NCBI GenBank assembly: GCA_016699325.1
Contig: CP064971.1
Span: 1,887,031 to 1,951,030 of the forward strand
Source: Methanolinea sp.
Lineage (GTDB): Archaea; Halobacteriota; Methanomicrobia; Methanomicrobiales; Methanospirillaceae
Direction: 5' to 3'
Length of the DNA: 64,000 bases
Shown here: positions 28,316 to 37,210 of the stretch, one piece after another
How the letters are laid out: each line of letters begins with the position of its first letter
How positions within the stretch are numbered: the first letter of the stretch is position 1
Program-made: the position numbers and the translations under genes
The notes under the pieces: generated by a model
Database searches by the model: none
What the model was told of the DNA's origin: nothing
What the model saw: the letters and a program-made list of their open reading frames with translations, nothing else

Positions 28316-30139
28316 ATGGCAGTTACATGGGAGCGACAATGGGACGTTGTGTTAAATGGCAGCCATGCCCCGTTTCATTCATGGTTTTCCGGGGGTATAC
28401 TGAACACCTGCAGGAACTGCCTCGATATTCATGTAGAGAATGGAACCGGGTCCCGCACGGCACTCATTTATGACAGCCCGGTGACCCGGACCGTCAGATC
28501 GTACTCTTTCCGTGAACTCCGGGACCTCGTCGCCCGTTGTGCCGGAGGTCTCCGGGAGCTCGGCGTTGGCAAGGGTGACCGGGTTGTCATTTACATGCCC
28601 ATGGTTCCTGAAACAGTCATCGCCATGCTCGCATGCGCCCGTATAGGGGCTATCCATTCCGTGGTATTCGGCGGGTTTGCTTCCCGGGAGCTCGCCGCCC
28701 GCATCCGGGACGCCCGGCCTAAAGTCATTATTTCAGCATCCTGTGGGATCGAAGTGAACCGCATCATCCCTTACAAGCCGCTCCTCGATAGTGCGATCGG
28801 GCAGTCGGGATTGAGTCCGGAGGCCTGTATCGTTCTCCAACGTCCCCAGGAAGAGGCAGCGTTCGTACAGGGGCGGGATCGGCCCTGGGAGGAACTGATG
28901 GATTCTCCACCGGCAGGTTGCACACCTGTCGCGGCTACCGATCCTCTCTACATACTCTACACCTCCGGGACAACCGGTATTCCCAAGGGTGTAGTACGGG
29001 ACAATGGCGGGCATCTGACCGCCCTGCTGTGGAGCATGAAGAATATTTACGGGCTTTCTCCCGGCGAAGTATTCTGGGCTGCATCGGACGTAGGCTGGGT
29101 GGTCGGGCATTCGTACATCGTGTATGGACCCCTGGCGTATGGATGCACTTCGATCCTGTATGAAGGGAAATCGGTAGGAACACCCGACCCTGGAGCTTTC
29201 TGGCGGGTAATCTCCGATCACCGGGTCTCGGTACTCTTCACCGCACCTACCGCATTCAGGGCAATCAAGCGGGAAGACCCGACCGGTACTTATATTAAAC
29301 GGTACGACCTTTCGGGGTTCAGAACGCTCTTCCTTGCCGGTGAACGATGCGATCCCGATACGCTCGTATGGGCACGAGATCACCTCGGTGTTCCGGTTAT
29401 CGACCACTGGTGGCAGACCGAGACAGGCTGGGCTATCGGTGCGAACCCTGTGGGAATAGAACTCCTCCCAGTGAAGCCAGGTTCCTGCACAAAACCGGTA
29501 CCAGGTTACGATGTCCGGGTGCTGGATGACCATGCATCCGAGCTGCCATCCGGCAGGACGGGAAACATCGTTATCCGCCTCCCCCTCCCGCCAGGATGTC
29601 TCACCACGCTCTGGAATAACGATGAGGACTTCATCCGCACCTACCTTCTGGAATATCCGGGTTACTACCTGACCGGCGATGCCGGTTTCATCGATGAGGA
29701 CGGGTACCTGTGGATCATGGGACGGACAGACGATATCATCAACACAGCCGGGCACCGCCTCTCAACCGGTGCCATGGAAGAGGTACTGGCATCTCACCCA
29801 GATGTCGCCGAATGTGCAGTGGCCGGGGTTCATGATGCCGTGAAGGGGGAGATCCCGGTTGGCTTCATCGTCCTCAAATCAGGTGTCAGCAGGAAACCAG
29901 GTGATATTACCAGCGAACTGGTGCAGATGGTCCGGGAGAAGATCGGGCCGATTGCATCGTTTAAAACTGCTGTGGTGGTCAGGCGTCTTCCCAAGACCCG
30001 CTCAGGGAAAATCCTTCGTGGAACCATGAAAAAGATAGCCGATGGCCTCGAGTACCGGGTTCCTGCAACAATCGATGATCCTTCCGTTCTCGGAGAGATC
30101 GCAGAAAGCCTTGCAGCGATCGGTTACCCTGCGCGGTGA
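28316..30139 (+). CDS. AMP-forming acyl-CoA synthetase, propionyl-CoA synthetase-like
   Basis: 607 residues. ANL-family motifs: LYILYTSGTTGIPKGVVRDN (ATP-binding P-loop; the VRDNGGH ending is characteristic of PrpE/ACSS3 rather than Acs), HWWQTETGW, YLTGDAGFIDEDGYLWIMGR, DDIINTAGHRLS and the C-terminal KTRSGKILRG with the catalytic lysine. It activates propionate or acetate to acyl-CoA using ATP. Upstream of the ATG, in frame from 28241, the text GYDSLYRQSIEEPERFWGQA is the usual N-terminus of the family, but no ATG, GTG or TTG is found there; the true start may be a rare ATT (28241) or have been altered. A convergent AcuC-like gene follows. Confidence 0.85.
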   Translation: MAVTWERQWDVVLNGSHAPFHSWFSGGILNTCRNCLDIHVENGTGSRTALIYDSPVTRTVRSYSFRELRDLVARCAGGLRELGVGKGDRVVIYMPMVPETVIAMLACARIGAIHSVVFGGFASRELAARIRDARPKVIISASCGIEVNRIIPYKPLLDSAIGQSGLSPEACIVLQRPQEEAAFVQGRDRPWEELMDSPPAGCTPVAATDPLYILYTSGTTGIPKGVVRDNGGHLTALLWSMKNIYGLSPGEVFWAASDVGWVVGHSYIVYGPLAYGCTSILYEGKSVGTPDPGAFWRVISDHRVSVLFTAPTAFRAIKREDPTGTYIKRYDLSGFRTLFLAGERCDPDTLVWARDHLGVPVIDHWWQTETGWAIGANPVGIELLPVKPGSCTKPVPGYDVRVLDDHASELPSGRTGNIVIRLPLPPGCLTTLWNNDEDFIRTYLLEYPGYYLTGDAGFIDEDGYLWIMGRTDDIINTAGHRLSTGAMEEVLASHPDVAECAVAGVHDAVKGEIPVGFIVLKSGVSRKPGDITSELVQMVREKIGPIASFKTAVVVRRLPKTRSGKILRGTMKKIADGLEYRVPATIDDPSVLGEIAESLAAIGYPAR

Positions 30140-30246
30140 ACATGGCAGGGGTTCTGCGTAATCCCGGTTCGATGGTCGTTGCATCCCTGGTATCGCAGAT
30201 AACTGCTCTTCCGGCATGCGGATAATGGGTGCTCGTAGTTCTCTTC

Positions 30247-31152
30247 TTAATAGTCCTCCAGCGCATGGATGATCGCACCGATTGCTGCAGGGTGGGAAGG
30301 GCCGTAGCCACCTTCAAGAAGAAGGGCGATGGGGATTCCGGTGCCGGCTAGGTCTGAAGCAAGTACCCCGAGATCCTGCGGCCGGAGGGCCATACCCCCG
30401 AGCGGATCATCTGAAAGGCAGTCCTGGCCTGCGGATACAAGAACGAGCCCGGGGTCGAACCGCAGTATCGCCGGCAGGAAGTCTTCCGAAAATACCTTCC
30501 GGTAATCAGCAAGCGCCGACCCTGCGGGAAGTGGCGCATTCAGGGTGAAGCCCACTCCTTCACCCGCTCCGCGTTCTTCCCTCAGTCCGGTTCCTGGGAA
30601 CAGGTGCTCCTGGTGCACCGAGCAATAGAGAACGCGGTCCGAATAATAAAAAATGTCCTGGGTTCCATTACCGTGGTGAACATCCCAATCAACGATGGCG
30701 ACCCGATCAGCATGCCCAAGCACCGAGGCAGCAGCTACCGCGGCGTTGTTGAATATGCAGAACCCGAGGTGACTTGAAGGCCCGGCATGGTGCCCTGGAG
30801 GCCGGACCAGGGCAAATGCCGGAGTGCCTTCCCGGGCCCTTCGTGCAGCCTGGATTCCTGCCCCTGCAGCGTACCGGGCAATCTCAAACGAGTGGCAGGT
30901 TATGTAAGTATCAGGGTCCAGGAACTGGCACCGAAATTCTGGAAGAGCAGCCGACTGGTCCCTGATCAGGTCGATATATGCCGGAGTATGGACCCGCAGC
31001 AGGTCGTCGCGCCCTGCAGGTTCCGGTTCCACTACTGGAGATCCTGCAGGAATCCCTGAACAGGCATGTACCAGTCGTTCCTGCGACTCCGGATGCCCCC
31101 GGCAATCGTGCAGCCTGAAGAGATCTCCGGTAATGATGGTGACCGCCGACAT
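30247..31152 (-). CDS. Histone-deacetylase-family protein (AcuC-like)
   Basis: 301 residues, the usual length for the class II bacterial/archaeal group. Zinc and catalytic motifs are complete: RPPGHHAGP (His-His), GFCIFNNAA, IVDWDVHHGNGTQDIFYY (Asp, His ligands), VSAGQDCLSDDPLGGM (third Asp ligand region) and LLLEGGY. Predicted zinc-dependent lysine or acetylpolyamine deacetylase in the cytoplasm. Neighbours are an AMP-forming acyl-CoA synthetase (facing it) and the agmatine pathway genes (divergent), so both a synthetase-deacetylase pair, as AcuC with AcsA in Bacillus, and an acetylpolyamine amidohydrolase are possible. The choice is inference. Confidence 0.85.
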   Translation of the reverse strand: MSAVTIITGDLFRLHDCRGHPESQERLVHACSGIPAGSPVVEPEPAGRDDLLRVHTPAYIDLIRDQSAALPEFRCQFLDPDTYITCHSFEIARYAAGAGIQAARRAREGTPAFALVRPPGHHAGPSSHLGFCIFNNAAVAAASVLGHADRVAIVDWDVHHGNGTQDIFYYSDRVLYCSVHQEHLFPGTGLREERGAGEGVGFTLNAPLPAGSALADYRKVFSEDFLPAILRFDPGLVLVSAGQDCLSDDPLGGMALRPQDLGVLASDLAGTGIPIALLLEGGYGPSHPAAIGAIIHALEDY

Positions 31153-31264
31153 GCCCGTGCATGGTGATTGATAGGGGAGTATTTAAGGGATGTGGTCTGC
31201 CGGAATGAGAGGGTGATGCAGGATGAGCAGAACCCCGGTATCAGCAATAAGAAAGACACCTAGA

Positions 31265-31280
31265 TGTAGGATGACCTACA
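31265..31280. promoter_or_regulatory. Perfect inverted repeat upstream of aguB
   Basis: TGTAGG, four bases, CCTACA, ending 16 bases before the aguB start; a candidate operator for the agmatine operon. Same 6-4-6 layout with AGG/CCT inner ends as the repeat at 8692. Confidence 0.35.
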
Positions 31281-31295
31281 ACACTGCATCGAACC

Positions 31296-32153
31296 ATGGA
31301 ACCCCGCAGGATAAGGATCGGGCTCATACAGCAGTCGGTCTCTGAAAATACCGGGCACAATCTCAAACGGGCCGTTTCGCTTGCAGAACAAGCAGCACAC
31401 GATGGAGCTGAAATAATCTGTCTCCCCGAACTCTTCCGAACCCCGTACTTCCCCCAGTATGAACGGAGGGATGCTTCAGCGTTCGCCGAACCTGTCGATG
31501 GAGAATCGGTACAGGCGTTTCTTTCCTTCACCCGGAAGTATCAGGTCACGGCTATTGTCCCCATCTTCGAGCAAGGAACAGGTGGATGCTTCTTCAACAC
31601 TGCGGTCGTTCTCCACAACGGATCAATTCTCAAACCCCCGTACCGGAAGGTCCACATCCCCCATGACCCGCTCTTCTTCGAAAAGGATTACTTCTCTGCA
31701 GGAACCGGGTATGCCGTTTATTCAACGCCCATTATCCGTTTCGGGGTGCTTATCTGCTACGACCAGTGGTTCCCCGAGGCGGCACGGGCCCTCACCCTTC
31801 TCGGGGCTGAAATCATCTTTTATCCAACCGCAATCGGATGGATACACGGGGAGCGGGACTCACCGGAAGGAGACTGGCGCACTGCATGGGAAACGGTCAT
31901 GCGGGGACACGCGATTGCAAACGGGGTTCATGTGGCGGCAGTCAACCGGGTTGGATCAGAAGGCGACCTCGTTTTCTGGGGGAGTTCATTTGTCACCGAT
32001 GCATTCGGTATGGTTACAGCCCGGGCCGGTGAAGCTGAAGAGGTGCTCATGGCAGAAATCGATCCAGGGATGAACACAGAAGTCAGGGAAGGCTGGGGTT
32101 TTCTCCGGAACCGTCGACCTGATACCTATGGTATCCTGACCAGCGGGGAGTGA
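31296..32153 (+). CDS. aguB: N-carbamoylputrescine amidase
   Basis: 285 residues of the nitrilase superfamily. The Glu-Lys-Cys triad is visible: E45 in CLPELF, K118 in YRKVHIPHDP and C154 in ICYDQWFPE; the ICYDQWFPE and HGERDSPEGDW segments are typical of N-carbamoylputrescine amidases. It hydrolyses N-carbamoylputrescine to putrescine, carbon dioxide and ammonia in the cytoplasm. aguA starts three bases after its stop, so the two final steps of agmatine-derived putrescine synthesis are translated together. Confidence 0.9.
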   Translation: MEPRRIRIGLIQQSVSENTGHNLKRAVSLAEQAAHDGAEIICLPELFRTPYFPQYERRDASAFAEPVDGESVQAFLSFTRKYQVTAIVPIFEQGTGGCFFNTAVVLHNGSILKPPYRKVHIPHDPLFFEKDYFSAGTGYAVYSTPIIRFGVLICYDQWFPEAARALTLLGAEIIFYPTAIGWIHGERDSPEGDWRTAWETVMRGHAIANGVHVAAVNRVGSEGDLVFWGSSFVTDAFGMVTARAGEAEEVLMAEIDPGMNTEVREGWGFLRNRRPDTYGILTSGE

Positions 32154-32156
32154 TCC

Positions 32157-33197
32157 ATGGAACATATCCAGACCCCGAGAGGGGCCGGTTTTCACATGCC
32201 CGCCGAATGGGAACCACAGGATTCGATCTGGCTCTCCTGGCCCCATGACGAGCAGACATTTCCTGAGCTTTCCGACGTCGAAAAAACCTACCAGGCCATC
32301 ATCAGGCCTCTCTGCCGCGGTGGCAGGGTCAACCTCCTCATCAGGGACCAGGAGACCGAAGAACGGGTGAGAGGGCTCTTTGGAATGAATGGAGGGGTTC
32401 CAGAAGGACTCCGTTTTCATATTATCGATTATGCCGATGTCTGGTTCAGGGACTACGGTCCCACGTTCCTGGTGAATCGGGAGAGCAATCAGCTGGCGAT
32501 GGTCGACTGGCGGTTCAATGCCTGGGGGAATAAATACCCGGAACTGCTGTACGATAACGTTATCCCGGCCATGATGAACCGCGAGCTCGGGATCCGGTGT
32601 TTCTCCCCTGGTGTCGTCATGGAAGGCGGTTCATTTGATGTCAATGGAAAGGGGACGGTGATAACCACCGAGCAGTGTCTCCTGAATCCTAACCGGAATC
32701 CCGGCCTCGGCCGTGAAGAGATAGAACTGGTGTTGAAGGAATTCCTGGGTTGCAGCAGGGTTATCTGGCTCTCGGAAGGGATTGCCGGTGATGATACCGA
32801 TGGCCATGTGGATGACATCGCCCGGTTTGTGGATGCAAGGACAGTGGTCTGTGCCGTTGAACCCGATCGGAGTGACGAAAACCATGCTGCCCTTGCCGCG
32901 AACTACCGCATCCTCCAGAAATCAACAGACCAGGAAGGAGTACCCCTCAGGGTCGTTCCCCTGCCCATGCCCGGCCATGTCGGCGGTGACGAACGCCTTC
33001 CGGCCAGTTATGCCAATTTTCTCATCAGCAACATGGCAGTCCTCATGCCGGAGTTCGGGCACCCGAACGACACCAGGGCCCGGGCAGTCCTGTCATCGGT
33101 CTTCCCGGACCGGGCTGTGATTGGAGTTGACTGCCGGGCGCTGGTGAGAGGTCTTGGGACAATTCACTGCATCAGCCAGCAGCAACCGATCCCCTGA
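32157..33197 (+). CDS. aguA: Agmatine deiminase
   Basis: 346 residues, full length for the guanidino-group-modifying family. Motifs: WPHDEQTF, ADVWFRDYGPTFLVN, EGGSFDVNGKGT, DGHVDDIARF (His/Asp pair) and the C-terminal GLGTIHCISQQQP with the catalytic Cys near residue 338. It converts agmatine and water to N-carbamoylputrescine and ammonia, the substrate of the product encoded just upstream. A terminator-like hairpin follows at 33251. Confidence 0.92.
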   Translation: MEHIQTPRGAGFHMPAEWEPQDSIWLSWPHDEQTFPELSDVEKTYQAIIRPLCRGGRVNLLIRDQETEERVRGLFGMNGGVPEGLRFHIIDYADVWFRDYGPTFLVNRESNQLAMVDWRFNAWGNKYPELLYDNVIPAMMNRELGIRCFSPGVVMEGGSFDVNGKGTVITTEQCLLNPNRNPGLGREEIELVLKEFLGCSRVIWLSEGIAGDDTDGHVDDIARFVDARTVVCAVEPDRSDENHAALAANYRILQKSTDQEGVPLRVVPLPMPGHVGGDERLPASYANFLISNMAVLMPEFGHPNDTRARAVLSSVFPDRAVIGVDCRALVRGLGTIHCISQQQPIP

Positions 33198-33250
33198 TTG
33201 GCCGGGGCCATCCACCCGGTGTACCATTGGGGGAAGCCAAGACCTCACCC

Positions 33251-33282
33251 CGGCAGGATCGCCATTCCCGCCTGCCTTTTTT
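33251..33282 (+). terminator. Terminator-like hairpin after aguBA
   Basis: GGCAGG at 33252-33257 pairs with CCTGCC at 33271-33276 and is followed directly by six T. It lies about 55 bases after the aguA stop. Confidence 0.5.
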
Positions 33283-33462
33283 CAACCATGAACAACATGT
33301 ATTGATCGTGGGGTGGGTGGGTGTCGGCAATGACCCGGTGCCGGAACCCTGGCCCCGTTGGTCAATTTACGCCAGGGGCTGCCCTATCCAATGCTATATC
33401 GTATGATATTTCCAACAAGGAAAGAGAACAGGAAGGTTCGTACAAACCCTCCCGATAGCAAC

Positions 33463-34347
33463 ATGGCGCCCCGGGAACGGACGATATCAGGACGGGTCCG
33501 GTTCACGAGACCGGTCATAGAAGAGCTCGCACGGCAAGGGCTGTGTGCAATCGATATGCATTGCCATACCTGCCATTCGGATGCACCGGTGCGGGTGAGG
33601 GACGCCCTCTCCCGCGCTTCAGCCCTTGGTATCGGGCTCTCGATAACCGACCACAACGAGGTGAGCGGGTGCAGGCAAGCCCTTGCGTCATCGCCAGGAT
33701 CCATCGTCATCCCCGGCATTGAGATCAGTGCCCTTGACGGCCCCCATATCCTGGTTTATTTTTCCGCACTCCCTGATCTCATCGATTTCTACCGGAGTCA
33801 CATAGAGAGAAAAAAACAGGCAAGCCCGTATCTGGCGATTCGGCTCACGACATCGGAAATCCTCGACCGTGTATCAGGATATCACTGCCTGTGCACTGCG
33901 GCACATCCATTCGGGTACCTTCTCTTCAATAAAGGAGTCGGCCGATGTGTTGAGCGCAATTACCTTCCACCGGAAATCATTAAACAGTTTGACGCAGTGG
34001 AAGCTATCTGCGGGGGAATGAGCCGTTCAGGCAATATCCAGGCAGCTCACCTCGCTGCCCGATTTAATCTCGGCATTGTTGGAGGAAGCGATGCCCATCT
34101 CCTCCGTGATATTGGAACCGTTGTCACCTGTGCGCAGGCCGGTTCGGTTGATGAGTTTCTGGAAAATATCATCAAACACCAGAACACTGTTATCGGGAGC
34201 GAGAAGAGCCTCCCTGGGAAAGGCCTTACCGGAATGGCGATGATCATGCGCTATCTCCCATACACGCTTCCGTCTCTCTCGATCCATTTCGAACAGAACC
34301 TTCCCCGGCTGCAACGATTCTTCGGGAGAGGGAGACGCAGGAGGTGA
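33463..34347 (+). CDS. PHP-domain metal-dependent phosphoesterase
   Basis: About 294 residues from the ATG at 33463. The frame is open from 33358, but the extra N-terminus is unlike protein, and a TATA-like GCTATAT at 33394-33400 would place the transcript start after it. PHP metal motifs: DMHCHTCHSD at the start, TDHNEV, GIEISA, CTAAHPFGYL and GGSDAHLLRDIG. Likely a phosphoesterase of the YciV/TrpH type acting on nucleotide or small phosphate substrates. dinB follows after three bases with its own ribosome-binding site, hence one transcript. The C-terminus ends in a basic run RGRRRR. Confidence 0.75.
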   Translation: MAPRERTISGRVRFTRPVIEELARQGLCAIDMHCHTCHSDAPVRVRDALSRASALGIGLSITDHNEVSGCRQALASSPGSIVIPGIEISALDGPHILVYFSALPDLIDFYRSHIERKKQASPYLAIRLTTSEILDRVSGYHCLCTAAHPFGYLLFNKGVGRCVERNYLPPEIIKQFDAVEAICGGMSRSGNIQAAHLAARFNLGIVGGSDAHLLRDIGTVVTCAQAGSVDEFLENIIKHQNTVIGSEKSLPGKGLTGMAMIMRYLPYTLPSLSIHFEQNLPRLQRFFGRGRRRR

Positions 34348-34350
34348 CGA

Positions 34351-35496
34351 ATGCCGGACCCGGTTCAAGGTGATGAAATGGTTCAGGGAGAACCGGGAAC
34401 TTCCGGGGTCTCCGCCCGACGGATTATATTCCACGTCGACATGGACAGTTTTTATGCATCGGTCGAGATCCGGGAGCATCCTGAATATGCCGGCCGGCCG
34501 GTCATCGTTGGAGCCGATCCCCGGGGCGGCTTTGGCAGGGGTGTTGTTTGCACCTGTTCATACGAGGCACGAAATTACGGGATCCGCTCGGCTATGCCAA
34601 TCTCTCAGGCCTACTCCCGCTGCCCGGATGCAGTGTTCATCCGCCCCCATTTCGAACTCTACGACCAGGCATCCCGGTCAGTGATGGACATCCTTGGAAC
34701 ATATTCCACGGTAGTCGAACAGGTCAGCATCGATGAAGCTTTCCTGGATATGAGCCATCTTCAGGATATTTCGGCTGCCCGGAGAACGGCGCAGGAGATC
34801 AAGGATGAGATCCGGAAGAAGGAAGGGCTTGCCTGCTCGATCGGGATCGCATCCGGGAGGACCCTGGCCAAGATAGCTTCCGATCGCTCCAAGCCTGACG
34901 GTCTGCTGGTTGTTGCACCCGGGGAGGCTGCTTCCTTCCTTGCCCCCCTTCCGGTCGGGAAGATCCCGGGGATCGGGACCAAGTCTGCAAGGATACTCCA
35001 GGACATGGGGATTTCCACCATTGGCGACCTTGCAAGAGCAGACATCCAACAACTCATCGACCGGTTCGGTCGATCCGCGGTTTTCATAAGGGACCTTGCA
35101 CGGGGAATCGACCGGGGGGAGGTCAGGGCCCATGAGACCGTCAGGTCCATTTCCCGCGAGATGACCTACGAGAATGACACACGGGACCTCCGGGAAATCC
35201 AAAACACCCTCTCCCACATGGCCGGGGACCTTGCAGAAACCCTCTCTCGCGGGGGGATGTCAGCAAGAACGATCACGGTCAAGATTCGCTATCACGATTT
35301 TCATACCCGGACGAAATCCCGGACTGTCGAGAAGCCCCGGGCGGATCTCCCGACAATCCGGGAAACGGCATGGCAGTTGTTCTCCGAGCTCTCCGATGGT
35401 CGTCCCATCCGCCTGGTCGGGCTGAAACTATCAGGCCTCCAGATACAGGACCGCGCACAGAAAAGGATCAATGAATTTTTTGATCAATCATGCTAA
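34351..35496 (+). CDS. dinB: DNA polymerase IV (Y-family)
   Basis: 381 residues. Start supported by a strong GGAGGTG six bases upstream. Palm motifs VDMDSFYASVE (first catalytic Asp) and QVSIDEAFLDMS (Asp-Glu pair), nucleotide-binding TCSYEARNYGIRSAMP, thumb helix-hairpin-helix IPGIGTKSARILQDMGISTI, and a little-finger domain to the end. Translesion synthesis polymerase. Ends in QKRINEFFDQSC without a recognisable long PCNA peptide, although the KRINEFF may serve as a short one. Cotranscribed with the PHP gene. Confidence 0.92.
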   Translation: MPDPVQGDEMVQGEPGTSGVSARRIIFHVDMDSFYASVEIREHPEYAGRPVIVGADPRGGFGRGVVCTCSYEARNYGIRSAMPISQAYSRCPDAVFIRPHFELYDQASRSVMDILGTYSTVVEQVSIDEAFLDMSHLQDISAARRTAQEIKDEIRKKEGLACSIGIASGRTLAKIASDRSKPDGLLVVAPGEAASFLAPLPVGKIPGIGTKSARILQDMGISTIGDLARADIQQLIDRFGRSAVFIRDLARGIDRGEVRAHETVRSISREMTYENDTRDLREIQNTLSHMAGDLAETLSRGGMSARTITVKIRYHDFHTRTKSRTVEKPRADLPTIRETAWQLFSELSDGRPIRLVGLKLSGLQIQDRAQKRINEFFDQSC

Positions 35497-35644
35497 TCCA
35501 GGCTCCCCCACCCGGTGACGATTTCGAGAACAATTGCATGTCGTCCGTGCGGACCTTTGGGGGTAATTCCTCAATCCCTTCATTATGCTCTGGAGGATGT
35601 TGTTAAAGGCCGCTTGAGCCGAACGCTCACAACAATGGAGCGTT

Positions 35645-36820
35645 CTATCCCTTCACGGATCGCGCCGCCGCTTCCCTGATACGGCGGACCAGGTTTTCCT
35701 GGCCGCCAGGACCGAATGTAACCTGGCTGCCGTGCATCACATCGATTGAGGGGATGTTGCGCGTTGATGCAAAGGGGCGTTCGAGGAGACCTCCAAGGAT
35801 AAGGTTGATCCCGGCACGGTCCAGGTGTTCCTCGATCTCCTCCCAGGTAGGCATGACGAGGATATCGCTATCCGGACCCGCAGCCTGGCGGATACGGTCC
35901 GGAGATGGTGGTACCACGTCGAGAATAACCAGGCGGGGCGGGCACTCCAGCCAGGAGAGGAACGCCGAGAATGCAACGGCCCGGGCAGGGCCCGAGAACA
36001 GTGCGATGTGAACGCTTCCGGGAATGGCAGGGGGGGACAGCGCAGCAGTAGGCCTTTCATGCATCATGCCAAGACCATGGAGCACGGTGGCGAGAAACCG
36101 GTCGGTTGCCGGTCTCCCGATAGGGAGATCGACGGTCGTGAACGGTGTGCCGAAACGCTGCCGGAGCACTTCCGCAGCCTTGAGCCCGGATATCTCGCAC
36201 AAAACGATATTCAGGGCGGCGTCACCTGCCCGCGCGAGGTCGTCAATTCCTGATCCGGCGGTGAGGACGGTCCCCGTGGTCACCCCGACCGAAGCGAGGA
36301 GCCGCTTCATCTCTGCCAGGTCCGGTCCTGAACGGAGGACTCCAATGAGGTTGACCCGCGAGGACTCAACGGCCCCGCTGGACCCGGCAAGCATGGTGGC
36401 GATTGCGGCGAGGGTATCGGCGTAGCCTCCGGCATGGTCGCCTTCAAAACCCCCGGAATCGAGGGCAAGAACACGGGCCGATACCGATGCGCCGCGGACG
36501 GACGAAGCCACATCCTCACCGATGATATCTGATGCGCAGCAGGAGAGGACGGCAATCACCTCAGGGGAGAGCGCCCGGTCCAGTTCCTCGATCGCTCTTG
36601 TCAGTTTGTGTTCTGCTCCGAAAATGACATCCTCTTCATCGAGGCATGTCGAGTAGATGCGCGGGGCATGTTCACCCCTCATACTGAGAATATAGACAAC
36701 ATGGTAGACACATCCCCGTGGACCATGGACGAGAATTGCGGTGTTCTTCATAGTCCCGAGCGCTTTGATCGCACCAAAGAGCCTGCAGGTGCTTCTGGGG
36801 ATGACCGGAACCGCCGACAT
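35645..36820 (-). CDS. cfbD: Ni-sirohydrochlorin a,c-diamide reductive cyclase subunit CfbD (nitrogenase-like)
   Basis: 391 residues from the ATG at 36820 (AAAGGTTGG upstream); an ATG at 36850 is also in frame. Cluster-binding segments of the NifD/BchN-like family: RSTCRLFGAIKALGTMKNTA, HGPRGCVYHVVYILSMRGEH, YSTCLDEEDVIFGA and VLSCCASDIIGEDV. With its reductase partner CfbC it performs the six-electron reduction and ring closure in coenzyme F430 synthesis, specific to methanogens and relatives. No cfbC, cfbB or cfbE lies in the window, so the gene stands alone here. Other nitrogenase-like proteins are possible, but the Cys pattern and the CLDEEDVIFGA segment fit CfbD. Confidence 0.85.
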   Translation of the reverse strand: MSAVPVIPRSTCRLFGAIKALGTMKNTAILVHGPRGCVYHVVYILSMRGEHAPRIYSTCLDEEDVIFGAEHKLTRAIEELDRALSPEVIAVLSCCASDIIGEDVASSVRGASVSARVLALDSGGFEGDHAGGYADTLAAIATMLAGSSGAVESSRVNLIGVLRSGPDLAEMKRLLASVGVTTGTVLTAGSGIDDLARAGDAALNIVLCEISGLKAAEVLRQRFGTPFTTVDLPIGRPATDRFLATVLHGLGMMHERPTAALSPPAIPGSVHIALFSGPARAVAFSAFLSWLECPPRLVILDVVPPSPDRIRQAAGPDSDILVMPTWEEIEEHLDRAGINLILGGLLERPFASTRNIPSIDVMHGSQVTFGPGGQENLVRRIREAAARSVKG

Positions 36821-37210
36821 TGGCTGCCAACCTTTCGCAGGTATCATCATCTTCTCCAGAGAAAAACCGATGCATCAGACCAAATCCCGAATGGTACAGG
36901 AAGTTCATGGCCGTTCTCTTACAAGACGGTTCGTTACATCTCCGACCAGGCAGTCGGGCTCCTCTTCTCAATCCCCCCTTATATCCGGCTATCGTGAGAA
37001 TCGTGTCCGTCAATCCCGGATCATTGGCCTGGACCTTCATCCTGATCGTTTCTGTTCAGCATGAGCTGGGGGGAGGGGGAGCAATACATCGACCCTCGAT
37101 CCCGTCACGGGTATAACAACGATGTTATCGACTCTACCCTTGATATCATCTCAAATACAGGTGGAACCGTAGCCGTCATGGTGATTGCTGCCTGGCATTC
37201 GTCGGACCAG
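36821..37210. other. Intergenic region upstream of cfbD
   Basis: About 390 bases with only overlapping short frames of poor composition on both strands. It must hold the cfbD promoter, which I cannot place with certainty. Confidence 0.5.

Noticed and set aside
28733..29755. Minus-strand open frame of 340 codons
   Set aside because: Antisense to the acyl-CoA synthetase; no protein-like features.
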